Positions 35,751-44,493 of a DNA stretch of 64,000 nucleotides are shown here, piece by piece. How positions within the stretch are numbered: position 1 is the first letter of the stretch; every line of letters starts with the position of its first letter. Source of the stretch: Salmonirosea aquatica (GTDB lineage: Bacteria > Bacteroidota > Bacteroidia > Cytophagales > Spirosomataceae); the NCBI RefSeq assembly GCF_009296315.1, contig NZ_WHLY01000002.1, positions 5,430,501 to 5,494,500 on the forward strand, in the 5' to 3' direction. The translations under genes and the position numbers were made by a program. The notes beneath the pieces are model-generated. The model was not told the DNA's origin. It saw only the letters and a program-made list of their open reading frames with translations, and ran no database searches.

Positions 35751-37277
35751 TTACAGCCCAAATCCGAGCGCGAATCCTTTTATGCCGACGGGCAGGTCGC
35801 CGATTTGGAAAGCACTGCCATTCGTCAGGTTGATTTTATAGAAGCCCGTGCCGCTGCCCGTGGTCAGGAACGCATAGGCATCGCCCGTGGTACCCCCGAT
35901 GTCGAAGCCGTTGGCGGCATTGACCGTAATACCCAGGCTACCGATTTCCTGCAAGCCTCCGGCATTGGGCGGATCCTGCTTGAACAGTTTGTTCGACTGG
36001 CTGTCGATGTCGTACAGTACGGTCGAGGTAGTACCCGCGAAGCTATTCGTATAGGCAGCACCGTTGATAAAGGGAGTAGGCATACCCATAGCTGGCGTAA
36101 GGGTACCATCCACGATGGCGGCACCGGTCGTGACGTTCACGCGCAGATTCTGCCGGTTGTTGCTCACAATCCGTAGGCGATCCGCCACGGGATTGAAATC
36201 CACGCCGAAACTGGTACCATCCAGGGGTACGCTCACAATAGATAGCATCGTGGCGGCACCATTCGACAGGTTGATCGTGTAAAGAATACCGTCACTTCCC
36301 AAGGCATGCAGCTGTCCGTTGAAGGGCCGGAAATCGATACCCTCGATCATTACGCCAGCTGGCAAACCGGTGATCGGCTTCGGGATGGTGGTAAGGGGTA
36401 AAACTTTGGGATTGAAAATGTGCAGGGTATTGGCCACATCGACCACATACGCCACGGGCCGAGTAGGTATGGCAATCCCCGTGATGGTACCTGAAGGCAG
36501 GTCGCCTAGCTTTTGTAATTTGCCAGTCATCAGATCTACGTAATTCAGTTCCCACTTCCCACCAAACTGCACGGACGCAATGCCATAATTGTTGTCGGGA
36601 GCAATATCAAATCCGCCCGCGGCGGTAATATCCAACCCCAACGGCCCTACTTCCTGAAGTCCCCCGTCGTTGGGTGGGTTCTGTAGGTAGAGTTTGTCCG
36701 TCATGGGGTCGATGTCGTACAGCTGGGTACTGGTAGTGCCGGCAAAGCTATTGGTATAGGCCACGGCAGTTACCATCGGATTGGGATAGCCGTTCAGGTT
36801 GCCGTCAATGGCAACGCGGGCGCCGGTTTCGGGATGCAGCCGCAAATCCTGTGTCGTATTGGTCACGAGCCGGATGCGGTCTACCGTAGGGTTAAAGTCA
36901 AAACCGACCATGGTACCTTCAATGGCAGGCGTGAATGGATCGATGCTCAGGGCCGTGGCGGCTCCGGATTGCAAATTGATATGATATAGGCGACTGGTGC
37001 TTCCCACGCCATACAATTGACCGGTAGCCGGACGAAAATCAATGCCCAGTATAGTCTCACCAGTTTGCAGTCCCGTAATGGATAGGGTGCGTAGTGGCGA
37101 GGCCGTGTTCTTGACGTTCAGCTCATAGAGTTGATTGGCATCGGTCAGGGCATAAAATACCTGGTCGGGAAGTTGGGGAGCAGCGGGCGGCAGGCGGTGA
37201 TCTTCGCAGGATTGCAGGACAAATCCGAGGGCCAGTACCATGACGGGTAAGAGCCACTTTTGGGCAAATTTTCTCAT
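35751..37277 (-). CDS. DUF4394 lipoprotein with two tandem DUF4394 domains
   Basis: About 508 residues. The lipoprotein signal is LPVMVLALGFVLQSC. Two homologous halves follow (roughly 40-270 and 275-510). Each has the order NQLYELN-like opening, GIDFRPATGQLYGVGSTSRLY or GIDFRPFNGQLHALGSDGILY, GFDFNPTVDRIRLVTNTTQ or GVDFNPVADRLRIVSNNRQ, then AYTNSFAGTTSTQLYDID or its twin, and NPPNDGGLQEVG or its twin. This is DUF4394, a propeller-like surface domain of unknown role. ATG 37277 is preferred over 37286 because it gives MRKFAQKW before the hydrophobic core. Single gene with its own terminator at 35689-35722. Confidence 0.88.
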   Translation of the reverse strand: MRKFAQKWLLPVMVLALGFVLQSCEDHRLPPAAPQLPDQVFYALTDANQLYELNVKNTASPLRTLSITGLQTGETILGIDFRPATGQLYGVGSTSRLYHINLQSGAATALSIDPFTPAIEGTMVGFDFNPTVDRIRLVTNTTQDLRLHPETGARVAIDGNLNGYPNPMVTAVAYTNSFAGTTSTQLYDIDPMTDKLYLQNPPNDGGLQEVGPLGLDITAAGGFDIAPDNNYGIASVQFGGKWELNYVDLMTGKLQKLGDLPSGTITGIAIPTRPVAYVVDVANTLHIFNPKVLPLTTIPKPITGLPAGVMIEGIDFRPFNGQLHALGSDGILYTINLSNGAATMLSIVSVPLDGTSFGVDFNPVADRLRIVSNNRQNLRVNVTTGAAIVDGTLTPAMGMPTPFINGAAYTNSFAGTTSTVLYDIDSQSNKLFKQDPPNAGGLQEIGSLGITVNAANGFDIGGTTGDAYAFLTTGSGTGFYKINLTNGSAFQIGDLPVGIKGFALGFGL

Positions 37278-37286
37278 TGGGAACAT

Positions 37287-37638
37287 AGTTAGAGGTTGTG
37301 TTAAATGACATGTCTCTCTAATTACGCCATTGAGTTACTTTTGGATTTCTCCGAACCAAAAATTGTTCAATTTTTATTAGTGTGATTCAATCGATAGTAA
37401 AGGCCGAGATTTGAATTGTGAAAAAAGCGGGGTAAAGGTGTTGCGGTTGTGGGTACCTGGGTTTTCCTTTTTTAATATGTAGAAACTATACCCCGCAGCT
37501 AAAAATCGTTTTGTAATAAAGTGCAGGCTAATTAATTGATTGTTAATTATTTACAGTAACAATACTGCCTATGTGGATCTCATGGTACATTAATTGAGTA
37601 GAAATGCCGAAACATCCTCATAAGACCGTCATATCCCT
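37287..37638. other. intergenic region
   Basis: 352 nt between divergent genes (DUF4394 lipoprotein to the left, small membrane protein to the right). AT-rich patches around 37340-37400 and 37520-37560 probably hold the two promoters, but no box matches TAnnTTTG with the right spacing. One GGTACC near 37451. Confidence 0.3.
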
Positions 37639-37821
37639 ATGAATACGAAACAAATTTTCGGTATACTGCTCACCGTTCTGGGTATCGGTGCGTTGATTTA
37701 CACCGGTATCCAGGTTATGGACAATGATTCCGACCAATTTAAGGTCCTGATTGTGACCGGAATCCTGGGAATTGTCTTCTTCTCATCCGGTATCAAGCTA
37801 CTGCAGGCTACCCATGAGTAG
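37639..37821 (+). CDS. small two-helix membrane protein
   Basis: 60 residues with two hydrophobic helices (QIFGILLTVLGIGALIYTGI and VLIVTGILGIVFFSSGIKLL) separated by a short acidic loop DNDSDQ. This pattern is a frequent small inner-membrane protein in Bacteroidetes; no function is known. The start ATG follows an AT-rich region and the C-terminus is QATHE. Stands alone, convergent with the endonuclease/phosphatase gene. Confidence 0.65.
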   Translation: MNTKQIFGILLTVLGIGALIYTGIQVMDNDSDQFKVLIVTGILGIVFFSSGIKLLQATHE

Positions 37822-37898
37822 CGGGTTCAATCGAGTGATTATTCAGCCACCAGGGAAGATCGACTACGCGGATGATTCTTGGGGGGCGAAAAGCTCGA

Positions 37899-38903
37899 TT
37901 ACGGGGTCCAGTGCAATTTTACGTAGTAGGGGAAATGGTCTGAGCCATATTCGGCTAGTCGCTTCACTTCTAGTACTGTGAATTCTTTTGAAACATACAC
38001 ATAGTCGAGTGGCCAACGCCATAACACCGACTGGGGGTTGAAAGTATTGTAGAGGCCCCTGCCATGCCGCACATCGCCCAAACGGCTGACAGCTTCAAAA
38101 TGCCGGGAGTTATACGACCAACCTACGTCGTTGAAATCGCCCGCTACAACCGTCGGCAGTGAGTCCTGCGCAATGATTCGACCGGCTTTGACGAGGGCGA
38201 CTTCTTTTTCCCCAATATTGTCTGGGTATTCGCTTGGCTTTGGAGGCACCGGGTGGAGAGTAAGTAGCTGCATTTGGGGACCGTTAGGGAGGGTGACTTT
38301 GACCCGAAAAAAAGGTACATGGGCCTGGTTGAGGTACAGTACTTCGTATGCTTCCAAAGGAATCCTGGAGTACAAGGCCATGCCGTAAGTATTGTCTTCG
38401 GGTTTCTCGATACAATACGGATAGGTGCTTTTCAGGACACTCAATTGCTCCACCCACCACCGATCGACTTCCAAAGCTAGCACAAAAGTGGGCTCCCGAT
38501 CCTGGATACTTTGTATCAGCCCCTGGGTTTGCCGATTTTTCATGTACACATTGGCTACCAAGACGCTAAATTCTCTTTTTCCTTCGTTCTCATCGATCGA
38601 ATCAGCCGAGGCTACGGCCTTGGGCGCAAAAGGAAGGTACGGATATAAGATGGCTGCCTGCAAGCCTATGGATATAAGGAGACCAGCTACAAACAGGATT
38701 CGTAGCGTAGTCCAGGGTTTTGAAAAAATAGCGTAAAAAAGCAGACATAATAGCAGTGCAACGGTGATCTGAAGACGGGGGAAATTGAGGATTTTGATGT
38801 ACCAATAACGGCTGTCCAACTGAAGGGAAAGTAACGTGGCAGCTATGAGCAACGTACCGAACAACAGAACCAGATAAAATAAAATTGACCTGAAAACGGA
38901 CAT
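37899..38903 (-). CDS. endonuclease/exonuclease/phosphatase-family protein with membrane anchor
   Basis: 334 residues. Three hydrophobic helices at the N-terminus (SILFYLVLLFGTLLIAATLL, ITVALLLCLLFYAIF, ILFVAGLLISIGLQAAIL) anchor a soluble domain of the EEP fold facing the outside. Key motifs: VLVANVYMKNRQTQGL (Asn near the start), FVLALEVDRWW (metal Glu), TVVAGDFNDVGWSYN (catalytic Asp and Asn), LDYVYVSKEFTV and YGSDHFPYYVKL (catalytic His in SDHFP). Members are DNases, sphingomyelinases or phosphoinositide phosphatases; the substrate cannot be told. Located 39 nt downstream of the DUF4440-like gene on the same strand. Confidence 0.85.
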   Translation of the reverse strand: MSVFRSILFYLVLLFGTLLIAATLLSLQLDSRYWYIKILNFPRLQITVALLLCLLFYAIFSKPWTTLRILFVAGLLISIGLQAAILYPYLPFAPKAVASADSIDENEGKREFSVLVANVYMKNRQTQGLIQSIQDREPTFVLALEVDRWWVEQLSVLKSTYPYCIEKPEDNTYGMALYSRIPLEAYEVLYLNQAHVPFFRVKVTLPNGPQMQLLTLHPVPPKPSEYPDNIGEKEVALVKAGRIIAQDSLPTVVAGDFNDVGWSYNSRHFEAVSRLGDVRHGRGLYNTFNPQSVLWRWPLDYVYVSKEFTVLEVKRLAEYGSDHFPYYVKLHWTP

Positions 38904-38942
38904 GATGGTGTGATTCGGTAAACTTGATAGGCCAAGCTACGG

Positions 38943-39386
38943 CTATTTGGCGGGCAGCATGTTGCGGATGGCGCTGATTTTCCATTGGTTCCGTTGCTTC
39001 ACCACAACGAAGGTACTCCACATTTGTCGGGCGGTACGGTCGTCGTTTTGAATCACATAGCGGGCATCCGCCAATGCACTCTGCGGGTTAAGGTACCTTA
39101 TTTTTTCTACGGTCAGACTCCGGGTACCCGGTTTGGTGGCCGAGCTGCGCATCATCCCGGACACTGACTCTCCGATCCCGGTTCGCCACTCACCCGTCGA
39201 TACCAATTGATCCACGTCCGTGGTCAGAATTTTCTTGAGCAATATTGTATCCTGTTTTTCCCGCGCCTCGGAGTAGGCATCGATCAGGTCGTAAATCGCT
39301 TTATCAGCTTGGCTAGGGGTACCCTGACCCTGCACGGAAGGCAGGGTCAGGGTACTCAATACGAGGTAAATGGCAAGTTGCTTCAT
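38943..39386 (-). CDS. DUF4440/SnoaL-like secreted small protein
   Basis: 147 residues with a signal peptide (MKQLAIYLVLSTLTLPSVQG). The rest is an NTF2-like fold: KAIYDLIDAYSEAREKQDTI, TTDVDQLVSTGEWRTGIG and MWSTFVVVKQRNQWKISAIR. This is the SgcJ/EcaC or DUF4440 pattern, with no known catalytic residue set. It begins 8 nt after the stop of the larger metalloprotease gene upstream, so the two are one operon with the phosphatase. The coding region for the signal peptide holds a perfect 15-bp hairpin (39319-39355). Confidence 0.78.
   Translation of the reverse strand: MKQLAIYLVLSTLTLPSVQGQGTPSQADKAIYDLIDAYSEAREKQDTILLKKILTTDVDQLVSTGEWRTGIGESVSGMMRSSATKPGTRSLTVEKIRYLNPQSALADARYVIQNDDRTARQMWSTFVVVKQRNQWKISAIRNMLPAK
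39319..39355. repeat. 15-bp perfect hairpin in a signal-peptide coding region
   Basis: GTACCCTGACCCTGC (39319-39333) and its exact reverse complement (39341-39355) flank a 7-nt loop, ACGGAAG. The hairpin lies within the first 25 codons of the DUF4440-like gene and encodes its LTLPSVQGQG region. No T tract follows, so it is not a standard terminator. It begins within a GGTACC site. Confidence 0.6.
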
Positions 39387-39394
39387 AGGTATAT

Positions 39395-41878
39395 TCAGCT
39401 CTTGGCTGGATTAAGAATCGTGTCGATCCGAACGAGCGCATCCTGTACATGGTAGCGCGAAAGATCGTCTTTGTAGCGGTTTTGGGCACTTTTCAACTGT
39501 TGTTGCAATTTAACCAATTCCCCCCGCACGATTGAACGGATGTCCGACTGACTGATGTTGACGGGCGTCCCGAAGCGACTCGCGGTAGGTTTTTCGTTGA
39601 GCAGGTAATTCATACGGTCAAGGTAAGCTTTCTGCAAATTACGGCGGTAGATGTCGATTTCCGTTCCTTTGTACACTTCGCTCCAGATACCGCGTTGCAG
39701 CTGGCTCACCATGTCGAGGGCATTGTACCGTACATCGTTGACTTCATTTTCCATCAACCGCGCCAGGCGGTCAGGTGAGAGCAGGCTGTTGAGGTGACGG
39801 GCCTGTAGGGAACGAATTTCGTCCACGTAGTTGGCATGGTGGATGTTGCGCGAGATTTTGGATTCGTGCAGCCAGTCGGGCGAAGCAAACGCATTGGTTA
39901 GCAGCCAGTTTACTGAGGTAGCCTGGGTTTTGGCGTCCACGGGCGTGAAAATGTACCCCTCCTGATTGGGTTTCAGGCGGTTTTCGTGCACTCCACCCAC
40001 GTTGGTTACCACATGACCGATGTAACGGCTCCACACGCCCAGCAATTCGTCGTAGAGTTCTTCCAGGTCGTCGTAGTCGTTGGTTTTTGCGGCCGTCCAG
40101 TCATAGAGTTTTGGGGCTACCAATTTCAGGTTTTTGAGGCCATAGGTACTGGCCTGTACCAAATCAGCACCGACATTTTCGGTCTGGCTCTCGGGATCGT
40201 AGCCGCCGCTGCCGCTACCAAACTGATACATGGGGTTTCCCGTTTTTTCGTCGATCCACTTCGAGAGGGTAGGTACCTCCGCCTCGGCGGTCCGGGCTTC
40301 GGGCAGGTAGCGGTAGCCCCAGTTGATGGCATAGTGGTCATAGGGGCCCAACTGCCGCACGAAGCGGATATTCTCATCGCCGGGCTGCGCCACGTAGTTG
40401 TAGCGGGCATAATCCATGATGGTAGCCGCGATGCCGTATTTCTGCGTGAAAGCGCCCGAGCGCAGCGAGTCGGTGGGGTAGGCCGAACTGGCTTTCATAT
40501 TGTGGGGCAGACCCAGGGCGTGACCTACTTCGTGCGTAATCACTTCCTTCATCATCTCGCCGAGGTCGTCCATGGGCGTGTCCAGCGTGCGGGCGGTAGG
40601 GTTGGCCGCGCCCGTTTCCAGCAGGTAGCGGTTGCGGTAGGAACGCAGGTGGTTGTGGTACCAGATGATGTCGCTCTCGATGATTTCGCCGGAGCGGGGG
40701 TCGGATACGCTAGGCCCCACGGCATTGCGGGTGGTGCTGGCCACGTAGCGGATAACTGAGTAGCGGACATCCTCGGGACTGAAATCAGGATCTTCTTCGG
40801 GCGAAGGCGGATCTTTGGCAATGATGGCGTTTTTAAATCCTGCCGTTTCGAAGGCCTCCTGCCATTGCTCCACACCCGCTTTGATGTAGGGGCGCAGTTT
40901 GTCGGGCGTGGCCGGGTCGAGATAATACACGATGGGTTTCACGGGCTCCACCAGTTCGCCGCGCTTGTAGGCCGCGATGTCTTTGGGTACCAGCTTCCAG
41001 CGGCGGATGTACGATTTTTCGTCAGCTTTCAGCGCTTCGGAGCCATAATCGAGCTGCCGGATATTAAAGTACCCCACGCGGTAGTCGTTGATCCGGGGCT
41101 GCATGGGTACCTTGGGCAAAAGTACCATTGATTGGTTCATCAAGAGGCTGATCGCGCCCGTTTCGGAATTGGAAGGTGGCTCGGCGGCATCGTAGGTGAA
41201 GTCCTGCTTCACTTCGATGTTGAGCGGAAAACTTTTGACGCTTTGGATGAAACTGCGGCTGTCGTCCAGCCTGCTCACCTTGTAATTTTTGCGCATTTCG
41301 GCGTCCAGGCCGCTGAACGTTTTGATGTCGCTGCTGAAAAACTTGGTTACGTCGATCACGTAGCCCGACGAGTCTTTGGAGAGGGCGGCAATATCGAACG
41401 CATAGATGGTAGGCTGGTAGTTGTTGGCCTGCACCGAAATGTTGATCGGCAGCGAATCGGCCGCTACGGCGTTGTAGGATTTGGTTTTGAGGACAATCTT
41501 GTCGCCAAATTTTTGCCAGACAACCATCTGTTCGTTGACGGACGAACCCGCGTTGACGTATCCGCCGCCCAGTCCGGAAGGCAGACTGGCAAAACGGCTG
41601 ACCCACAGGAAGTCGCGCATCAGCAGTGAATCGGGAATTTCGTAGTAGTATTTTTCACCGACCTTATGGACCATAAAGACACCGGAATCAGAAACGGCCT
41701 CCTTGGTAATCACCGCCTTATAGGCCTTCATTCCCGTTTTGGGTTTGGCCTTGTCGCTGCTGTCGGCTTTGGCAGTGGCCGTTTTAGTCGTAGCCGGTGC
41801 TACTTTGGAGGTTGAGCAGGAAACCTGGACAACCGCCATCAGACAGACCAGGCCCACGGCTTGATAAAATTTTGACAT
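39395..41878 (-). CDS. zinc-dependent metzincin-type metalloprotease (DUF5117/DUF5118)
   Basis: Secreted protease of 827 residues with a lipoprotein-type signal (LVCLMAVVQVSC). The first ~400 residues match the DUF5118 and DUF5117 arrangement (FMVHKVGEKYYYEIPDSLL, DFLWVSRFASLPSGLG, AFDIAAL). The catalytic domain holds HEVGHALGLPHN (HEVGH at 449-453), i.e. the HExxHxxGxxH motif of metzincins, followed by the Met-turn candidate ATIMDYARYN. The C-terminal part is helical (ALDMVSQLQRGIWSEVYKG). This family is widespread in Bacteroidetes as exported proteases of unknown substrate. It is the first gene of the minus-strand set with the DUF4440-like and endonuclease/phosphatase genes. Confidence 0.92.
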   Translation of the reverse strand: MSKFYQAVGLVCLMAVVQVSCSTSKVAPATTKTATAKADSSDKAKPKTGMKAYKAVITKEAVSDSGVFMVHKVGEKYYYEIPDSLLMRDFLWVSRFASLPSGLGGGYVNAGSSVNEQMVVWQKFGDKIVLKTKSYNAVAADSLPINISVQANNYQPTIYAFDIAALSKDSSGYVIDVTKFFSSDIKTFSGLDAEMRKNYKVSRLDDSRSFIQSVKSFPLNIEVKQDFTYDAAEPPSNSETGAISLLMNQSMVLLPKVPMQPRINDYRVGYFNIRQLDYGSEALKADEKSYIRRWKLVPKDIAAYKRGELVEPVKPIVYYLDPATPDKLRPYIKAGVEQWQEAFETAGFKNAIIAKDPPSPEEDPDFSPEDVRYSVIRYVASTTRNAVGPSVSDPRSGEIIESDIIWYHNHLRSYRNRYLLETGAANPTARTLDTPMDDLGEMMKEVITHEVGHALGLPHNMKASSAYPTDSLRSGAFTQKYGIAATIMDYARYNYVAQPGDENIRFVRQLGPYDHYAINWGYRYLPEARTAEAEVPTLSKWIDEKTGNPMYQFGSGSGGYDPESQTENVGADLVQASTYGLKNLKLVAPKLYDWTAAKTNDYDDLEELYDELLGVWSRYIGHVVTNVGGVHENRLKPNQEGYIFTPVDAKTQATSVNWLLTNAFASPDWLHESKISRNIHHANYVDEIRSLQARHLNSLLSPDRLARLMENEVNDVRYNALDMVSQLQRGIWSEVYKGTEIDIYRRNLQKAYLDRMNYLLNEKPTASRFGTPVNISQSDIRSIVRGELVKLQQQLKSAQNRYKDDLSRYHVQDALVRIDTILNPAKS

Positions 41879-42057
41879 GGGTTAATTGTATTATTTAGAG
41901 AAAATAAAAATTGACATTTCGACTGGCTAAATATAGGCCTATTTTGAAAAACTACCCAGTAAGGATGGGCTCAAATAACCGGACGTTGATTCTGAACTCA
42001 TGATCAGTAGGACTCTGCCCTACCTGAACTTTGGTAAACTAAATCATAAACCACCGC

Positions 42058-42849
42058 TTGATGAACACTCACTTCCGCTTCGATATCCGTCCTATCCTCT
42101 TGGCGCTGCTCATGAGCCTGTCGTTTGCAGGTACCGCCCAATACCAGCAAATCCCGTCGGCAGTTTACCATTGGAATGGCGTTACGGTTACGAAAAAAGC
42201 CAATTCTGAGCAACGGGTACTCCTGGAAGGCGCTACTCCGGCGTTCACGCACATGAAGGTCCACGCCACCACGGTGGCAGCGGGCGAGGCACCGCATCCC
42301 GGCCACGAACACGCCGACGAAGAACTGATCATTGTGAAAGACGGACAATTGACTGTAACGATCGAAGGGAAGAAAGAAACGCTGGAGAAGGGTAGCATCG
42401 CCCTGATCATGCCGGGCGATGAACATGCCCTGACCAACGGCGGCCAAAAGCCGGTAACCTATTACATTATGCGGTACGAAACTGGACAACCCCAACCCGA
42501 ACGGGGTACCAAAGCCGGCGGCTCGTTTGTAAGGCACTGGAAGGATCTGGAATACAAAACCCACGACAAAGGCGGACGACGCAATGTGTTCGATACCGCC
42601 ACGACCCAGTCCGAGCGCTTCGAGATGCACATTACGACCCTCAACGAAGGGCTAATGAGCCACCCGCCCCACACGCACAAAGCCGCCGAAATTCTGCTGT
42701 TGATTGAAGGCGAAGCCGAAGAAAGCATCGATGGGACGTGGCAAACCTCCCAGATAGGGGATATTATCTTCCTGCAATCGCAGGTACCCCACGCGCTTCG
42801 CAATACGGGCAAGGGCTCCGCAACGTACTTTGCTTTTCAGTTTGAGTAG
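42058..42849 (+). CDS. secreted bicupin protein
   Basis: 263 residues with a signal peptide (LLALLMSLSFAGTAQ). Two cupin domains follow: the first at ~75-140 with metal motif PHPGHEHADEELIIVKDGQ and a second-motif His in MPGDEHALTN; the second at ~190-262 with PPHTHKAAEILLLIEGE and SQVPHALRN. Both metal sites look complete. Bicupins of this size include (S)-ureidoglycine aminohydrolase and oxalate decarboxylase-like enzymes. The export signal argues against a cytoplasmic purine role, so substrate unknown. ATG 42058 and 42061 are adjacent alternatives. Monocistronic. Confidence 0.85.
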   Translation: MMNTHFRFDIRPILLALLMSLSFAGTAQYQQIPSAVYHWNGVTVTKKANSEQRVLLEGATPAFTHMKVHATTVAAGEAPHPGHEHADEELIIVKDGQLTVTIEGKKETLEKGSIALIMPGDEHALTNGGQKPVTYYIMRYETGQPQPERGTKAGGSFVRHWKDLEYKTHDKGGRRNVFDTATTQSERFEMHITTLNEGLMSHPPHTHKAAEILLLIEGEAEESIDGTWQTSQIGDIIFLQSQVPHALRNTGKGSATYFAFQFE

Positions 42850-42855
42850 GGTAGG

Positions 42856-43266
42856 TCAGGCTATCTTTCGCCGACTGTCCAGTGACCAGGCATTGTCGGC
42901 CGCATAACGCATCAGGAAGTAAAAAAACAGGGAGTAGACGATCTGCGAACCTACCAAAGCCCAGTCCTGCCGAAGCGAGGTCCCGAAGATCAGCACCATC
43001 ATGACCACGGCTCCTGCCATGATTGCCTGACGGGTGAATAAGCCTAAAAGCAGCAAAAGTCCAATCGTACCCTCAAAAAAAGGAAGAATAGTCGCAAACA
43101 CATCCACCAACGGCTGAGGCAGCCAGGTTTCCTGAAAATCAGTTACCGTTTTCTCGCGGAATTTGTCCAGGTGGCCGAAGATACGGACCACTCCGTGCAT
43201 GAAGAAGTTGAGTCCCATCGTGAGGCGAATGAGCAGGTAGGCGATTTGGGCGTCTTTCTTATTCAT
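42856..43266 (-). CDS. DoxX-family membrane protein
   Basis: 136 residues, four membrane helices. The N-terminal helix has LIRLTMGLNFFMHGVVRIFG (the DoxX pattern with conserved Arg, Gly and His), then PFFEGTIGLLLLLGLFTR (the conserved E-x-x-x-G-x-x-L run) and IMAGAVVMMVLIFGTSL. DoxX/DoxD-like proteins are found with terminal oxidases and detoxification systems; no such neighbours here. Convergent with the bicupin gene, with the stops only 6 nt apart. Confidence 0.85.
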   Translation of the reverse strand: MNKKDAQIAYLLIRLTMGLNFFMHGVVRIFGHLDKFREKTVTDFQETWLPQPLVDVFATILPFFEGTIGLLLLLGLFTRQAIMAGAVVMMVLIFGTSLRQDWALVGSQIVYSLFFYFLMRYAADNAWSLDSRRKIA

Positions 43267-43379
43267 AGGATTTTCAAGTTGGTAGCTTTTGGTCTAGACG
43301 CACGAAAAAATCAGACCAAGCCGATGGTTGTACCTACTTCATACGAGCAGAAAGATCGAATTTATTGATAAATTAAATT

Positions 43380-44225
43380 TCAAGAGGGAAGTTGGTGCAT
43401 CAACGCTACGCCTTGCCGCTCCTGCTCCGCTTCCGGCAAAATCTCACAATTATCCCAAATCCCCGTTAGCAATGTTTTGGCGTAGGCTTCGGGCAGGTGA
43501 TTTTCCAGCATCAACCGATTTGCCCGGGCATTATCATAGGTGAAGGATTCAAAAGAATAGGAAAAGCCCCCGTAGGAGTCGTCGAGCAAAAGGTACCATA
43601 CGCGGGGGGTACCATCGTTGGCGGGCATCCCGATGACGCCGGCGTTGAGCCAGAAGCAATCATCCCGCACATCGGCAAAGGGTAGCCCGGCGTGGCCCGC
43701 CAGCATTACATCGGCACCCGTAGTTTGAAAGTGCCTTTCCTTCGTGGTCCAGGGTGTGGATTCGAAGACGTATTCCGACACATGGGCGGGAGACCCATGG
43801 ACGACGGCTACGGACTTACCCGCATACTGGAAAGTAAGATGCTGCGGTAGATCGGCCATCCATTGGATCGCATTGGCCGAGAGCGAGCGGACGGCGTAGG
43901 GAAACCAGGTACGGGAAAACAGATCGCAGCGGCCACCTTCCCGGTAGTTGCAGCCACAATCGTCCTCGCCGCCGACGATATTTTGCTCCACGTTGCCGGA
44001 AATGCAATGAATGCCCCAAGCTTTTACCAATTGCACTGCTTCTTCCGGCTGGGCGCAGTAGCCCACCACGTCGCCGGTGCAGATAATGTTTTGAGGCGGG
44101 ATTCCCTGGTTTGTAGCGATGTGCTGTAATTCCGTCAGGGCCTGTAGGTTGGAATAGGGGCCGCCAAAAACGAGAAGTTTACCGGTAAGTTTGCCGAGGT
44201 ATTGGGCGTATGGTATTTTATTCAT
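43380..44225 (-). CDS. metallophosphoesterase (YfcE/calcineurin-like)
   Basis: 281 residues from the ATG at 44225 (MNKIPYAQYLGKL); an upstream start at 44312 adds an unlikely tail. Motifs: KLLVFGGPYSNLQAL, which replaces the usual DxH with GGPYSN, ICTGDVVGYCAQP (GD metal ligand), CISGNVEQNI (GNHE replaced by GNVE), VVHGSPAHV (His), and MLAGHAGLPF (GHxH replaced by GHAGL). Several canonical metal ligands are therefore changed, so the enzyme may have altered or weak metal binding, though the fold is clear. Such short members act on phosphodiesters or protein phosphate. Substrate unknown. Confidence 0.78.
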   Translation of the reverse strand: MNKIPYAQYLGKLTGKLLVFGGPYSNLQALTELQHIATNQGIPPQNIICTGDVVGYCAQPEEAVQLVKAWGIHCISGNVEQNIVGGEDDCGCNYREGGRCDLFSRTWFPYAVRSLSANAIQWMADLPQHLTFQYAGKSVAVVHGSPAHVSEYVFESTPWTTKERHFQTTGADVMLAGHAGLPFADVRDDCFWLNAGVIGMPANDGTPRVWYLLLDDSYGGFSYSFESFTYDNARANRLMLENHLPEAYAKTLLTGIWDNCEILPEAEQERQGVALMHQLPS

Positions 44226-44493
44226 GTACTTTTCCGATGAAAGAAGTTCTGGTATAAACAGAGTGACTGGCCCTGCGGGTTCAGAACCTGGTCTGATTCC
44301 AAGATTAGGCAACTATATTGCATAGTATAGTATACCCCAGAAGTCGAGCTACTTGTTTCCAGGACTTTCTTTAAATACTCTGAACAGCAGGAAAGATACG
44401 CTGATGGGTCAAATAATTGGAGAACAATTCCATTCCTTTTTAGCCTTTATTCCTATTTTTGAAGAACCCTACTTCCTTTTTACAATTTTTATC

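Noticed and set aside
39986-40759. 257-codon plus-strand frame opposite the metalloprotease
   Set aside because: Lies entirely over the catalytic domain with HEVGHALGLPH; repetitive Val/Gly translation typical of an antisense frame.
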